This document shows positions 54,976 through 63,746 of a DNA stretch of 64,000 bases, one piece after another. The DNA comes from Streptomyces sp. NBC_01341 (GTDB taxonomy: Bacteria > Actinomycetota > Actinomycetes > Streptomycetales > Streptomycetaceae). The notes below the pieces were generated by a model that saw only the letters and a program-made list of their open reading frames with translations, searched no databases and was not told where the DNA came from. Position 1 is the first letter of the stretch. Each line of letters begins with the position of its first letter. Both the position numbers and the translations under genes were made by a program. The stretch is taken from contig NZ_CP108364.1 in the NCBI RefSeq assembly GCF_035946055.1, positions 2,170,001-2,234,000 of the forward strand. Reading direction: 5' to 3'.

Positions 54976-56583
54976 TCAGTCGGTGGGCTCGACGCCGGCA
55001 CGCAGCAGGCCGTAGGTGTACGCGTCCTCCAGGGCCTGCCACGAAGCGGCGATGACGTTCTCGGCCACGCCGACCGTCGCCCAGTCACCGGTTCCGTCAC
55101 CCGTGGTGATCAGCACCCGGGTGGTGGACTCGGTGCCTGTGCGGCCCTCCAGGATGCGGACCTTGTAGTCGATGAGCTCCAGCTTGGCCAGCTGCGGGTA
55201 GATCCGCTCCAGGCCGACGCGCAGCGCCCGGTCCAGGGCGTTGACCGGGCCGTTGCCCTCGGCCGTGGCGACGATGCGCTCGCCCTTGGCCCAGATCTTC
55301 ACGGTGGCCTCGTTGGCGTGGGTGCCGTCGGGGCGGTCCTCGACGATCGCCCGCCAGGACTCGGTGCGGAAGTAGCGGCGGGACCTGCCGTCCACCTCGG
55401 CACGCAGCAGGAGTTCGAAGGAGGCGTCGGCCGCCTCGTAGGTGTAGCCCCTGAGTTCACGTTCCTTGACCCGCGCGACGACGCGGCCGACGAGCTCGCG
55501 GTCGTCCCCCAGGTCGATGCCGAGCTCCTTGCCCTTCAGCTCGATGGAGGCGCGGCCCGCCATGTCGGACACCAGCATGCGCATGGTGTTGCCGACCCGC
55601 TCGGGGTCGATGTGCTGGTAGAGGTCCGGGTCGACCTTGATCGCGGAGGCGTGGAGCCCGGCCTTGTGGGCGAAGGCGGACACTCCTACGTACGGCTGGT
55701 GGGTGGAGGGCGTCAGGTTCACGACCTCGGCGATGGCGTGGGAGACGCGGGTCATGTCGGCGAGCGCACCCTCGGGCAGGACGGTCTTGCCGTACTTGAG
55801 CTCCAGCGCGGCGACGACGGGGAAGAGGTTCGCGTTGCCGACCCGTTCGCCGTATCCGTTCGCGGTGCACTGCACGTGGGTGGCGCCCGCGTCCACGGCC
55901 GCCAGGGTGTTGGCGACGGCGCAGCCGGTGTCGTCCTGGGCGTGGATGCCGATCCGGGCGCCGGTGTCGGCGAGGACGGTGGAGACGACGGCCTGGACCT
56001 GGGCGGGGAGCATGCCGCCGTTGGTGTCGCAGAGGATGACCACGTCGGCGCCCGCCTCCGAGGCGGTGCGCACGACCGCCTTGGCGTACTCGGGGTTCGC
56101 GCGGTAGCCGTCGAAGAAGTGCTCGCAGTCGACGAAGACGCGGCGGCCCTGCTCGCGGAGGTGGGCGACGGTGTCGCGGACCATCTCCAGGTTCTCGTCG
56201 AGTGTGGTGCGCAGGGCCAGTTCCACATGCCGGTCGTGCGACTTCGCCACGAGCGTGATGACCGGGGCGCCCGAGTCCAGGAGGGCCCGGACCTGTGGGT
56301 CCTCGGCCGCCCTGCCGCCCGCCCTGCGGGTGGCCCCGAACGCGACGAGCCGGGCGTGCCGGAAGTCGATCTCCTGCTGGGCGCGGGCGAAGAACTCCGT
56401 GTCCCGCGGGTTGGCGCCGGGCCAGCCGCCCTCGATGAAGCCCACACCGAAGTCGTCCAGGTGTCGTGCGATGGTCAGCTTGTCGGCGACCGTCAGGTTG
56501 ATGCCTTCACGCTGCGCACCGTCGCGCAGCGTGGTGTCGAAGACGTGGAACGTGTCATCGGGGGCCGTTGCCTTGGTGGTCAT
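54976..56583 (-). CDS. cimA: (R)-citramalate synthase
   Basis: A 535-residue CimA/LeuA-family enzyme, condensing pyruvate and acetyl-CoA to citramalate for the threonine-independent route to isoleucine. The DTTLRDGAQREGINLTV signature is at the N-terminus, HAQDDTGCAVANTLAAV and VGNANLF in the barrel, and a C-terminal LeuA dimerisation/allosteric domain is at about 400-535. The long form and GGWPGANPRD favour citramalate synthase over isopropylmalate synthase. ATG 56583 follows AGGAG. An attenuator-like leader lies upstream. leuB and ilvE nearby supply later steps. Confidence 0.9.
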   Translation of the reverse strand: MTTKATAPDDTFHVFDTTLRDGAQREGINLTVADKLTIARHLDDFGVGFIEGGWPGANPRDTEFFARAQQEIDFRHARLVAFGATRRAGGRAAEDPQVRALLDSGAPVITLVAKSHDRHVELALRTTLDENLEMVRDTVAHLREQGRRVFVDCEHFFDGYRANPEYAKAVVRTASEAGADVVILCDTNGGMLPAQVQAVVSTVLADTGARIGIHAQDDTGCAVANTLAAVDAGATHVQCTANGYGERVGNANLFPVVAALELKYGKTVLPEGALADMTRVSHAIAEVVNLTPSTHQPYVGVSAFAHKAGLHASAIKVDPDLYQHIDPERVGNTMRMLVSDMAGRASIELKGKELGIDLGDDRELVGRVVARVKERELRGYTYEAADASFELLLRAEVDGRSRRYFRTESWRAIVEDRPDGTHANEATVKIWAKGERIVATAEGNGPVNALDRALRVGLERIYPQLAKLELIDYKVRILEGRTGTESTTRVLITTGDGTGDWATVGVAENVIAASWQALEDAYTYGLLRAGVEPTD

Positions 56584-56686
56584 GCTGATCTGACTCCTGT
56601 CGGGTGGGCGGATCCGGACGAATCGGCTCCACTTGCCCCCATCATCTCGCGTGCCTCGCCCCGGCCGTGGTGTGGGCCGGAAAACG

Positions 56687-56767
56687 AAAAAACCCCTCGC
56701 GGGTGCGAGAGGTCTGCGCGCGGGTCTGGGGCACGATGTCCGTTCCGTACGTGGTGGTACGGGACGG
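56687..56767 (-). promoter_or_regulatory. cimA leader hairpins (attenuator)
   Basis: Reading on the minus strand: first an 11-bp hairpin with one mismatch (56740-56767, CCGTCCCGTAC pairing with GTACGGAACGG, loop CACCAC). It is followed by a 9-bp hairpin ACCTCTCGC/GCGAGGGGT (56692-56713) ending in TTTTTT (56687-56692), a classical intrinsic terminator 104 nt before the cimA start. Together with the preceding mini-ORF this looks like transcription attenuation of cimA. Confidence 0.7.
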
Positions 56768-56803
56768 TCACTGCGGACCGGCGCGCCTGCTGCCGATAAT
56801 CAT
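56768..56803 (-). CDS. Possible cimA leader peptide
   Basis: An 11-codon ORF, MIIGSRRAGPQ, ends directly before the first leader hairpin. The two isoleucine codons (ATT ATC) right after the start match the end product of the citramalate route. No strong ribosome site is visible, and a CAGACT -10-like element about 20-25 nt upstream would give a very short 5' end. The call rests on position and composition, not on homology. Confidence 0.5.
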   Translation of the reverse strand: MIIGSRRAGPQ

Positions 56804-56861
56804 GGCGAACGAGGACACGCACGCAGTCTGGCACAGCGGAGCCCTGCCGTCCCGGCCCGTC

Positions 56862-57506
56862 TCAGGATGCGGGCGTGACGTCCGCCGCGGGCGGGGCACC
56901 GTCGGGAGGCGCAAGAGTCCCGTCCACGTAGCCGCGCATCTGGTGCAGGACCTGCTCCCGCCCGGTGCCGGGGATGCCGACCGTGACGTGCACGCTGAAT
57001 CCGTCCATCAGCGCGCGCAGGCGCGTCGCGGCACTGCCGGGGTCCACGGCCCGGAACTCGCCTCGTGCGATGCCCTCGGACAGCAGCTCCACCAGGTCGC
57101 CGTGCCAGGCGTCCTCGATGGCCGCCTGCCGGGCGCGGGCGTCGTCGTCGGCGTCCTGCGAGCGGTTCCAGACCTCCAGCCAGAGCGCCCAGTGCGGGTC
57201 GCGGTGTCCCTCGGGGACGTACAGCGCGATGTAGGCGTCGAGCCGCGCGCGGGCGGTGCCCGGGCCGGTGAGCAGGGCCCGGCGCTCGGCGCCGAGCCGG
57301 GCCTCGCTCCACTCCAGGGTCCGGAGCAGCAGCTCGTCCTTGGTGCGGAAGTAGTAGAGGAGGTGGCCGCTGCTCATCCCGACCTCGCGGCCGAGCCCGG
57401 CCATCGTGAGCCCGTCGAGTCCCCGCTCGGCGACGGTGGCCATGACGGCGGCGAGCACGTCCTCCCTGGGCGGGGCGATGTTGCGACGGCGGGAAGCAGG
57501 GGTCAC
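56862..57506 (-). CDS. TetR-family regulator
   Basis: A 214-residue TetR repressor with the helix-turn-helix ERGLDGLTMAGLGREVGMSSGHLLYYFRTKDEL and a C-terminal ligand domain of the TetR_C_6-like type (WALWLEVWNRSQDADDDARARQAAIEDAW). It is the last gene of the urease-like/agmatine deiminase operon, 3 nt after aguA, so it probably controls the operon through the palindrome at 60946-60966. The ligand may be a polyamine or a ureido compound; this is inference. Confidence 0.87.
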   Translation of the reverse strand: MTPASRRRNIAPPREDVLAAVMATVAERGLDGLTMAGLGREVGMSSGHLLYYFRTKDELLLRTLEWSEARLGAERRALLTGPGTARARLDAYIALYVPEGHRDPHWALWLEVWNRSQDADDDARARQAAIEDAWHGDLVELLSEGIARGEFRAVDPGSAATRLRALMDGFSVHVTVGIPGTGREQVLHQMRGYVDGTLAPPDGAPPAADVTPAS

Positions 57507-57509
57507 GGT

Positions 57510-58526
57510 TCAGATCCTGGGCTGTTGCTGGGTGACGCAGTGGATGCCCCCACCGCTCGCGAAGATCGTACGGGCGTCGACGGGGGTCACCTCACGTTCC
57601 GGGAACAGGTCGCGGAACGCTGCGGCGGCCTCCTCGTCCCTCGGGTCGTCGAAGGAGCAGAGGATCACCGCTCCGTTGCAGAGGTAGTGGTTGATGTAGG
57701 AGTAGTCGGCCCAGGCGCCGTCCTCGTCGCGCAACGCCGTGGGCGCGGCTATCTCGACCACGTCGAGGGCCCGGCCGCGCGCGTCGGTGGCGGCGCGCAG
57801 GATCGCGGTCGTCTCGCGGGTGATCTCGTGGTCCGGGTGGGAGGGATCGGGCTGGACGTGGGCGACGACGACCCCGGGGCGGGCGAAGGCGGCGACGATG
57901 TCGACGTGGCCGAGCGTGCCGTAGGTGCCGTAGTCGCCGGTCAGGCCGCGCGGCAGCCAGATCGCCTTCTCGGTGCCCAGCCGCGCGTGGATCTCGTCCT
58001 CGACCGCCTGCCGGGACCAGCCGGGGTTGCGCTCCTTCCCCAGCTGGACGGTCTCGGTGAGCAGCACCGTGCCCTCGCCGTCGACGTGGATCGCGCCGCC
58101 CTCGTTGACGAGCGGCGAACCGTGCACGGGCACGCCGGCCAGTTCCGCGACGCCGCGCGCGATGTGCCGGTCGTGCTCCCACCTGGCCCAGCCCTGGGCG
58201 CCCCAGCCGTTGAACGTCCAGTCCACCGCCGCCAGCCGGCTGCCGTCGGTGACGAAGGTCGGCCCGATGTCCCGCATCCAGGCGTCGTCGAGGGGACGGA
58301 CGGTGGTCTCGATGTCCGGGCCCAGGAGCTCGCGCGCACCCTCCTCCTGCCCGGGTCCGACGACGACGGTGACGGGCTCGAAGCGGCGTACGGCACGGGC
58401 GACTGCGGCCCAGGCGGCGCGCGCCCCGTCGAGCCCGGCACCGGTGGCGAAGGTCGGGTTGGGGCCGGGCCAGGCCATCCAGGTGCGCTCGTGCGGCGCC
58501 CACTCGGGCGGCATGCGGTAGGTCAT
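57510..58526 (-). CDS. aguA: Agmatine deiminase
   Basis: A 338-residue agmatine deiminase, which converts agmatine to N-carbamoylputrescine and ammonia. PPEWAPHERTWMAWP is the classical N-terminus; DAWMRDIGPTF, GHVDIVAAFA and the terminal GGGIHCVTQQQP with catalytic Cys330 are present. It is 9 nt downstream of the urease alpha-like gene in one operon. No N-carbamoylputrescine amidase (aguB) is in the window. Confidence 0.92.
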   Translation of the reverse strand: MTYRMPPEWAPHERTWMAWPGPNPTFATGAGLDGARAAWAAVARAVRRFEPVTVVVGPGQEEGARELLGPDIETTVRPLDDAWMRDIGPTFVTDGSRLAAVDWTFNGWGAQGWARWEHDRHIARGVAELAGVPVHGSPLVNEGGAIHVDGEGTVLLTETVQLGKERNPGWSRQAVEDEIHARLGTEKAIWLPRGLTGDYGTYGTLGHVDIVAAFARPGVVVAHVQPDPSHPDHEITRETTAILRAATDARGRALDVVEIAAPTALRDEDGAWADYSYINHYLCNGAVILCSFDDPRDEEAAAAFRDLFPEREVTPVDARTIFASGGGIHCVTQQQPRI

Positions 58527-58535
58527 GGCGGGTCC

Positions 58536-60218
58536 TCAGAGGAAGTAGAGGCGGTTGAGGGAGACCGACTCGGCGGCGGGCGAGCGCAGCGGGTCCCCGT
58601 CGAGGGTGACGAGTCCGCTGTCACCGTCCACGTCGACCTTGCCGGTACGGGAGTTGAGGAGCAGGTCCGCGGGCCCGATGCCGCGGGTGCCTCGGACACC
58701 GACCCTGCGGCGCCGGGTGGGCATCAGGTCGGCGCCGAGCTGGGCGGCGGCCTGGGCGACGAAGGCGACGGAGAGATCGGCTGCCGTCGCCCCGTATGCC
58801 CCGAACTGCGGTCCCAGGATCAGGGGTTCGCAGGTGTCGGTGGCCGCGTTGGGGTCGCCCGTGACCCCGTACGCGGGGAAGCCGGACTTCAGGACCAGCT
58901 GGGGCTTCGCGCCGAAGAACTCGGGGCGCCACAGGACGATGTCGGCGAGCTTGCCCGGCTCGATGGAGCCGACCTCGTGCGCGATGCCGTGGGCGATGGC
59001 CGGGTTGACCGTGAGCTTGGCGATGTAGCGCAGCACCCGCGCGTTGTCGTCGCCGGGCCCGTCGCCCTCCATCGGGCCGAACTCGGCCTTCATCTTCGCG
59101 GCCATGGCGAAGGTGCGGCGCACCGTCTCTCCGGCCCGTCCCATGCCCTGCGCGTCGGAGGAGGTGATCCCGATGGCCCCCAGGTCGTGCAGCACGTCCT
59201 CGGCACCCATCGTCCCGGCCCTGATGCGGTCGCGGGCCATCGCCGCGTCGCCGGGGAGGTCGGTCTTGAGGTCGTGGACGGAGACGATCATCCCGTAGTG
59301 CTCGGCGACCGCGTCGCGGCCGAAGGGGAGCGTCGGGTTGGTCGACGATCCGATGACGTGGGGGACGCCCGCCATCTTCAGGACGTTGGGCACGTGGCCG
59401 CCGCCGCAGCCCTCGATGTGGAAGGCGTGGATCGTGCGGCCCTCCAGGACGGCGAGGGTGTCCTCCACGGACAGGCATTCGTTCAGCCCGTCGCTGTGCA
59501 GCGCGACCTGTACGTCGTGTTCCTCGGCGACCCGCAGCGCGGTGTCCAGGGCGCGGGTGTGGGCGCCCATGTCCTCGTGGACCTTGAACCCGCAGGCACC
59601 GCCCTCGGCCAGCGCCTCGACCAGCGGCGCCTCGTGGGACGAGGAACCGCGGCCGAGGAAGCCTATGTTGACCGGCCAGGCGTCGAACGCGTTGAAGGCG
59701 TGGCGCAGCGCCCAGGGGGAGTTGACGCCGACGCCCCAGACCGGGCCGAACTCCTGGCCGATGATCGTGGTGACCCCGGAGGCGAGCGAGGCCTCCATGA
59801 TGCGCGGGGAGAGCAGGTGGACGTGCGGGTCCACGGCGCCCGCCGTCGCGATGAGGCCCTCGCCGGAGACGATGGTGGTCCCCGTGCCGACGACCACGTC
59901 GACACCGTCGAGGGTGTCCGGGTTGCCGGCCCGTCCGACCGCGGAGATGCGGCCTTCCCGGATGCCGACGGACACCTTCCTGACGCCCAGGACCGCGTCG
60001 ATGACGAGGACGTTGCTGATGACGACGTCACAGGTCTCCCGTACGGCCGCGGCCTTGAGGTGCAGGCCGTCACGGGCGGTCTTCCCGAACCCGGCGAGGA
60101 ACTCGTCCCCCGGCTTCTGGGAGTCCGACGCGACGCGCACGGTCAGCCCCGAGTCGCCGAGCGCGACCCTGTCCCCGGCGCGCGGTCCGTGCACGGAGGC
60201 GTACTCGTGCGGATCCAT
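58536..60218 (-). CDS. Divergent urease alpha subunit (flap Cys replaced)
   Basis: A 560-residue urease alpha-type amidohydrolase. All nickel-centre ligands seem kept: His132 and His134 (DPHVHLLSP), carbamylated Lys212 (FKVHEDMG), His241, His267 (FHIEGCGGGH) and Asp355 (SSDAQGMGR). The flap MVCHHLD of Klebsiella urease aligns to VSVHDLK here, so the flap Cys is Val314, the catalytic His is His315 and the next His is Asp316. ATG 60218 overlaps the ureAB stop (TGATG). No accessory genes (ureDEFG) are present. Second, divergent ureases of this kind are known in Streptomyces; the substrate is uncertain. Confidence 0.85.
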   Translation of the reverse strand: MDPHEYASVHGPRAGDRVALGDSGLTVRVASDSQKPGDEFLAGFGKTARDGLHLKAAAVRETCDVVISNVLVIDAVLGVRKVSVGIREGRISAVGRAGNPDTLDGVDVVVGTGTTIVSGEGLIATAGAVDPHVHLLSPRIMEASLASGVTTIIGQEFGPVWGVGVNSPWALRHAFNAFDAWPVNIGFLGRGSSSHEAPLVEALAEGGACGFKVHEDMGAHTRALDTALRVAEEHDVQVALHSDGLNECLSVEDTLAVLEGRTIHAFHIEGCGGGHVPNVLKMAGVPHVIGSSTNPTLPFGRDAVAEHYGMIVSVHDLKTDLPGDAAMARDRIRAGTMGAEDVLHDLGAIGITSSDAQGMGRAGETVRRTFAMAAKMKAEFGPMEGDGPGDDNARVLRYIAKLTVNPAIAHGIAHEVGSIEPGKLADIVLWRPEFFGAKPQLVLKSGFPAYGVTGDPNAATDTCEPLILGPQFGAYGATAADLSVAFVAQAAAQLGADLMPTRRRRVGVRGTRGIGPADLLLNSRTGKVDVDGDSGLVTLDGDPLRSPAAESVSLNRLYFL

Positions 60219-60907
60219 CACTTCTCCCCCTCCGCTCCGAGGTACCCGCAGGCCGCCGCCCTGCGCAGCGCCTCCTCCTTCGCGCCGGGCGCGTCCAGCG
60301 GTCCGTCCACGAGGCCGGCGAACCCGACGGCGACCCGGTCCCCGCCGATGGGCACGAGGCCCACGCGCACGGACTCCCCCGGACCGAACCGGACGGAGGA
60401 ACCCGCCGGCACGCCCAGCCGCATCCCGTACGCCGTAGCCCGGTCGAAGCGGAGCCGGGGGTTGGCCTCGAAGAAGTGGAAGTGCGACGTCACGCTGACC
60501 GGCACGGTCGCTGTGTTGCGGACGGCCAGCCGCACGACGGGCTCGGGACCGGGGGCCGCGGGGCCGGGGACGAGCGCTCCGGGGGCTGCGTCGCCGAGCG
60601 TGCCGTCGCCGAGGGGCCGGGTGACGACGGCGAGCCGGGAACCGTCGTCGAATACGGCCTCCACCTGGACCTCGGTGACGATCTCGGCCACGCCGGGCAG
60701 CACATCGCCGGGCTCCAGCACGGTCCGGCCCGCCTCCACGGCCTCGGCCAGCCTGCGCCCGTCCCGGGCCGCCTCGCAGACGGTGTCGGCGATCAGGGCG
60801 GTCGCCTCGGGGACGTTGAGCCTGAGGCCACGGGCTCGCCGGGCCCTGGCCAGCTCGGCGGCACCGAAGAGCAGCAGCCGGTCGCGTTCGGTCGGGGTCA
60901 GTCGCAC
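60218..60907 (-). CDS. Fused urease gamma/beta subunit
   Basis: A 229-residue fusion: gamma domain about 1-100 (MRLTPTERDRLLLFGAAELARARRARGLRLNVPEATALI) and beta domain about 130-225 (VRNTATVPVSVTSHFHFFEANPRLRFDRATAYGMRLGVPAGSSVRFGPGE...). GTG 60907 follows AGGAGG by about 9 nt. It is the first gene of the operon with the alpha subunit, agmatine deiminase and TetR; a promoter with an overlapping palindrome lies just upstream. Confidence 0.88.
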   Translation of the reverse strand: MRLTPTERDRLLLFGAAELARARRARGLRLNVPEATALIADTVCEAARDGRRLAEAVEAGRTVLEPGDVLPGVAEIVTEVQVEAVFDDGSRLAVVTRPLGDGTLGDAAPGALVPGPAAPGPEPVVRLAVRNTATVPVSVTSHFHFFEANPRLRFDRATAYGMRLGVPAGSSVRFGPGESVRVGLVPIGGDRVAVGFAGLVDGPLDAPGAKEEALRRAAACGYLGAEGEK

Positions 60908-60934
60908 GTCACCGCACCTCCTGGTTGGAGCGTC

Positions 60935-60966
60935 ACTCTAACCAGGTTTTGAGCAGCACTCAAAAC
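60935..60966 (-). promoter_or_regulatory. Promoter and operator of the urease-like operon
   Basis: On the minus strand: -35 TTGAGT (60958-60963), 17-nt spacer, -10 TAGAGT (60935-60940). A perfect 8-bp inverted repeat GTTTTGAG-tgctg-CTCAAAAC (60946-60966) overlaps the -35 and spacer, the classical position for a repressor site. The operon-encoded TetR protein is the likely ligand. Confidence 0.7.
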
Positions 60967-60971
60967 TCGCG

Positions 60972-61028
60972 CCGGTCCGGATACGAGGAAGGCCGGAACC
61001 CGAACCGGTCCGGATACGCCGAAGGCCG
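60972..61028. repeat. Tandem 24-bp repeats upstream of the urease-like operon
   Basis: CCGGTCCGGATACG-(3 nt)-AAGGCCG at 60972-60995 and 61005-61028, 22/24 identical, period 33 bp. They lie between the ureAB promoter and the ilvE terminator, and the second copy overlaps the terminator stem. Confidence 0.6.
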
Positions 61029-61052
61029 CGCCCCCGTCGGGGCGCGGCCTTC
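61021..61052. terminator. Terminator after ilvE
   Basis: Perfect 14-bp inverted repeat GAAGGCCGCGCCCC/GGGGCGCGGCCTTC, 4-nt loop, 20 nt beyond the ilvE stop (minus strand). Confidence 0.8.
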
Positions 61053-61071
61053 GTACGGCGGGACTCGGGGA

Positions 61072-62175
61072 TCAGCCGAGGCGGTGCATCCAGCCGTGGG
61101 TGTCCTCGGCGATGCCGCGCTGGATGTCCAGCAGGCGCTCACGCAGCTTCACCGTGACCTCGCCGGGCGTACCGTCACCCTGCGTCCACTCGCCGTCGGC
61201 GGACTTCACGGTCCCGACGGGGGTGATGACGGCGGCGGTGCCGCAGGCGAAGACCTCGGTGAGGGTGCCGTTCGCGGTGTCGTCGCGCCACTGGTCGATG
61301 GAGACGCGCCCCTCCTCGGAGGTGTAGCCGAGGTCCTCGGCGACGGTGAGGAGGGAGTCACGGGTGACGCCCGCGAGCAGCGAGCCGGTCAGGGAGGGGG
61401 TGACGATCCGCTTGCCGCCGTCCGCCTGCTCGTAGACGAAGTAGAGGTTCATGCCGCCCAGCTCCTCCACCCACTTGTGCTCGACGGCGTCGAGGTAGGC
61501 GACCTGGTCGCAGCCCTTCGCCGCGGCCTCGGCCTGCGCGAGGAGTGACGCGGCGTAGTTGCCGCCGGTCTTGGCGTCGCCCATGCCGCCGGGGACGGCG
61601 CGCACCCGGTCCTGGGAGAGCCAGATGGAGACCGGCTTCACCCCGCCGGGGAAGTAGGCGCCGGCGGGAGAGGCGATGACGAGGAAGAGGTACTCGTTGG
61701 CGGGCCGCACGCCCAGGCCGACCTCGGAAGCGATCATGAACGGGCGCAGGTAGAGGGATTCCTCGCCGCCGTGCCCGGGCACCCACGCCTGGTCCTGCTT
61801 GACCAGGGCGTCACAGGCCTCGATGAACGTCTCGACCGGCAGCTCGGGCATGGCGAGCCGGGCGGCGGAGCGCTGGAAACGCGCGGCGTTGGACTCCGGA
61901 CGGAAGGTGGCGACCGAGCCGTCGGGCTGCCGGTAGGCCTTGAGTCCCTCGAAGATCTCCTGCGCGTAGTGCAGGGTCATGTTGGCCGGGTCCATCGAGA
62001 GCGGGCCGTACGGCACGAGCTGGGCGTCGTGCCAGCCGCGGCCCTCGGTCCAGCTGATCGTCACCATGTGATCGGTGAAGTAGCGGCCGAATCCGGGGCT
62101 GACCAGGATCGCCTCGCGCTCCGCGTCGGACAGCGGGTTCGAGGAGGGCTTGAGCTCGATCGTGGGCGTCGTCAT
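61072..62175 (-). CDS. ilvE: Branched-chain amino acid aminotransferase
   Basis: A 367-residue class IV aminotransferase for the last step of Leu/Ile/Val synthesis. The PLP lysine lies in [44 protein letters not shown] and the [15 protein letters not shown] block are complete. ATG 62175 has AAGGAC upstream. It is downstream of leuB but separated by a strong terminator, so it has its own promoter, perhaps with the GATAAT -10 element at 62296-62301. Confidence 0.93.
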   Translation of the reverse strand: MTTPTIELKPSSNPLSDAEREAILVSPGFGRYFTDHMVTISWTEGRGWHDAQLVPYGPLSMDPANMTLHYAQEIFEGLKAYRQPDGSVATFRPESNAARFQRSAARLAMPELPVETFIEACDALVKQDQAWVPGHGGEESLYLRPFMIASEVGLGVRPANEYLFLVIASPAGAYFPGGVKPVSIWLSQDRVRAVPGGMGDAKTGGNYAASLLAQAEAAAKGCDQVAYLDAVEHKWVEELGGMNLYFVYEQADGGKRIVTPSLTGSLLAGVTRDSLLTVAEDLGYTSEEGRVSIDQWRDDTANGTLTEVFACGTAAVITPVGTVKSADGEWTQGDGTPGEVTVKLRERLLDIQRGIAEDTHGWMHRLG

Positions 62176-62295
62176 GAGTGCGTGTCCTTCACCGGTCTTG
62201 TGTGTGATGGACCGCGCCCACGCCCGCCCTCCCGGCCACTGCCGGGCGGTTCGTAGGACGTCCGAGCTCCACCGCGAGCCGCGGTCCCGCGTTCG

Positions 62296-62324
62296 ATTAT
62301 CTCCCGGGGGCGGCTCTGCACGAA
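62296..62324 (-). promoter_or_regulatory. Possible ilvE promoter
   Basis: On the minus strand, GATAAT (62296-62301) with TTCGTG (62319-62324) 17 nt upstream. The -10 is good, the -35 weak; it is 121 nt before the ilvE ATG. Confidence 0.35.
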
Positions 62325-62416
62325 ATGACGCGTTCGGTACAGGCTCGGTACGACGTGTGCGGCGACGCGAGAAACGCGGTCCAGGGGTCGATGGTGGCAC
62401 CCGGAGACCGCGAGGT

Positions 62417-62451
62417 GAAGCCGCCGGGTGCGCTTGCGACCCGGCGGCTTC
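62417..62451. terminator. Terminator after leuB
   Basis: Perfect 13-bp inverted repeat GAAGCCGCCGGGT/ACCCGGCGGCTTC with a 9-nt loop, 18 nt beyond the leuB stop. Confidence 0.8.
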
Positions 62452-62468
62452 GAAGTGGAGTCGTCGGG

Positions 62469-63512
62469 TCAGCTCGCTACTCGTACCGCGAGCGCGTCGC
62501 CGATCTCGTCGGTGGTGCGGGCGTTCTGTCCGTCACGCTCCGCGAGGTCGGCGGAGACGGCCTCCTCGATGCGCACGGCCTCTGCCTCGTAACCGAGGTG
62601 GCGCAGCAGGAGGGCGACGGAGAGGACCGTGGCGGTCGGGTCGGCCTTGCCCTGGCCCGCGATGTCGGGCGCGGTGCCGTGGACCGGCTCGAACATGGAC
62701 GGGAAGGCACCCGTCGGGTTGATGTTGCCGGAGGCGGCCAGGCCGATGCCGCCGGTCACGGCCGCGGCCAGGTCGGTGAGGATGTCACCGAAGAGGTTGT
62801 CGGTGACGATGACGTCGAAGCGCTCCGGCTGGGTGACGAAGAAGATCGTCGCGGCGTCGACGTGCAGGTAGTCGGTGGTGACCTCGGGGTACTCGGCCGC
62901 GACCTTGTCGAAGGTGTTCTTCCACAGGTGGCCGGCGTACACGAGGACGTTGTTCTTGTGAACCAGCGTCAGCTTCTTGCGCGGGCGGCCGGCGGCGCGG
63001 GCGAAGGCGTCGCGCACGACACGCTCGACGCCGTGGGCCGTGTTGACGCTGACCTCGGTGGCGATCTCGTGCTCCGTGCCGGTACGCAGCGAGCCGCCGT
63101 TGCCCGTGTACGGGCCCTCGGTGCCCTCGCGGACGACGACGAAGTCGATCTCCGGCCGGCCGGCCAGCGGCGTGGCGGTGTTCGGGAAGAGCTTCGACGG
63201 CCTCAGGTTGATGAAGTGGTCGAAGGCGAAGCGCAGCTTCAGCAGCAGCCCGCGCTCCAGCACGCCCGAGGGTACGGACGGGTCCCCGATGGCGCCGAGC
63301 AGGATGGCGTCGTGGCCCTTGAGGGACTCCAGCTCCGCGTCCGGGAGGGTCTCACCGGTGCGGTGCCAGCGCTGGGCGCCGAGGTCGTACTCCTTGGTCT
63401 CCAGCTTCACGTCCTGCGGGAGAACAGCGTTGAGGACCTTGAGGCCCTGGGTGACGACCTCCTGGCCGATACCGTCGCCGGGGATCACTGCGAGATCGAT
63501 GCTGCGTGACAT
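62469..63512 (-). CDS. leuB: 3-isopropylmalate dehydrogenase
   Basis: A 347-residue isocitrate/isopropylmalate dehydrogenase family enzyme for leucine synthesis; it can also serve citramalate-derived isoleucine synthesis. [11 protein letters not shown] is at the N-terminus, [33 protein letters not shown] and the signature [22 protein letters not shown] are complete. ATG 63512 has the usual [16 protein letters not shown] start. A 15-bp palindrome (63570-63584) lies 58 nt upstream. Confidence 0.94.
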   Translation of the reverse strand: MSRSIDLAVIPGDGIGQEVVTQGLKVLNAVLPQDVKLETKEYDLGAQRWHRTGETLPDAELESLKGHDAILLGAIGDPSVPSGVLERGLLLKLRFAFDHFINLRPSKLFPNTATPLAGRPEIDFVVVREGTEGPYTGNGGSLRTGTEHEIATEVSVNTAHGVERVVRDAFARAAGRPRKKLTLVHKNNVLVYAGHLWKNTFDKVAAEYPEVTTDYLHVDAATIFFVTQPERFDVIVTDNLFGDILTDLAAAVTGGIGLAASGNINPTGAFPSMFEPVHGTAPDIAGQGKADPTATVLSVALLLRHLGYEAEAVRIEEAVSADLAERDGQNARTTDEIGDALAVRVAS

Positions 63513-63617
63513 GGAGGCACCTTAGCGGTCCGTCCCACCCCATGACATCTGTTGTCCACGATACGGACGGCGAGCGTCGCTCGCGGCGGACATCACGGGG
63601 GCGGGAGCGCGTCGTGC

Positions 63618-63746
63618 TCAGTGACCGGTCGACCCGCCGTTGTCACGGCGGTCGAGGGCCCGCTGCAGGGCCGCGGCGGCGTTCTTGCGGTCCGAGTCGG
63701 CGGGACGGGAGGTGTGACGGACGCGGCGGACAGTGGTCTCGGCCAT
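63618..63746 (-). CDS. Conserved 42-residue small protein
   Basis: A 42-residue protein opening MAETTVRRVRHTSRPADSDR and ending RALDRRDNGGSTGH, read directly from the DNA. ATG 63746 follows AAGGAG at good spacing. The short, basic, highly similar proteins of this type are common in Streptomyces next to leuB, as far as I recall; function unknown. It is separate from leuB by 105 nt and may be co-transcribed. Confidence 0.7.
   Translation of the reverse strand: MAETTVRRVRHTSRPADSDRKNAAAALQRALDRRDNGGSTGH

Noticed and set aside
56604..60941. A 1445-codon open frame on the plus strand opposite cimA, tetR, aguA, ureC and ureAB
   Set aside because: It is antisense to five genes with clear family signatures; long antisense frames are an expected artefact of G/C-rich third positions.
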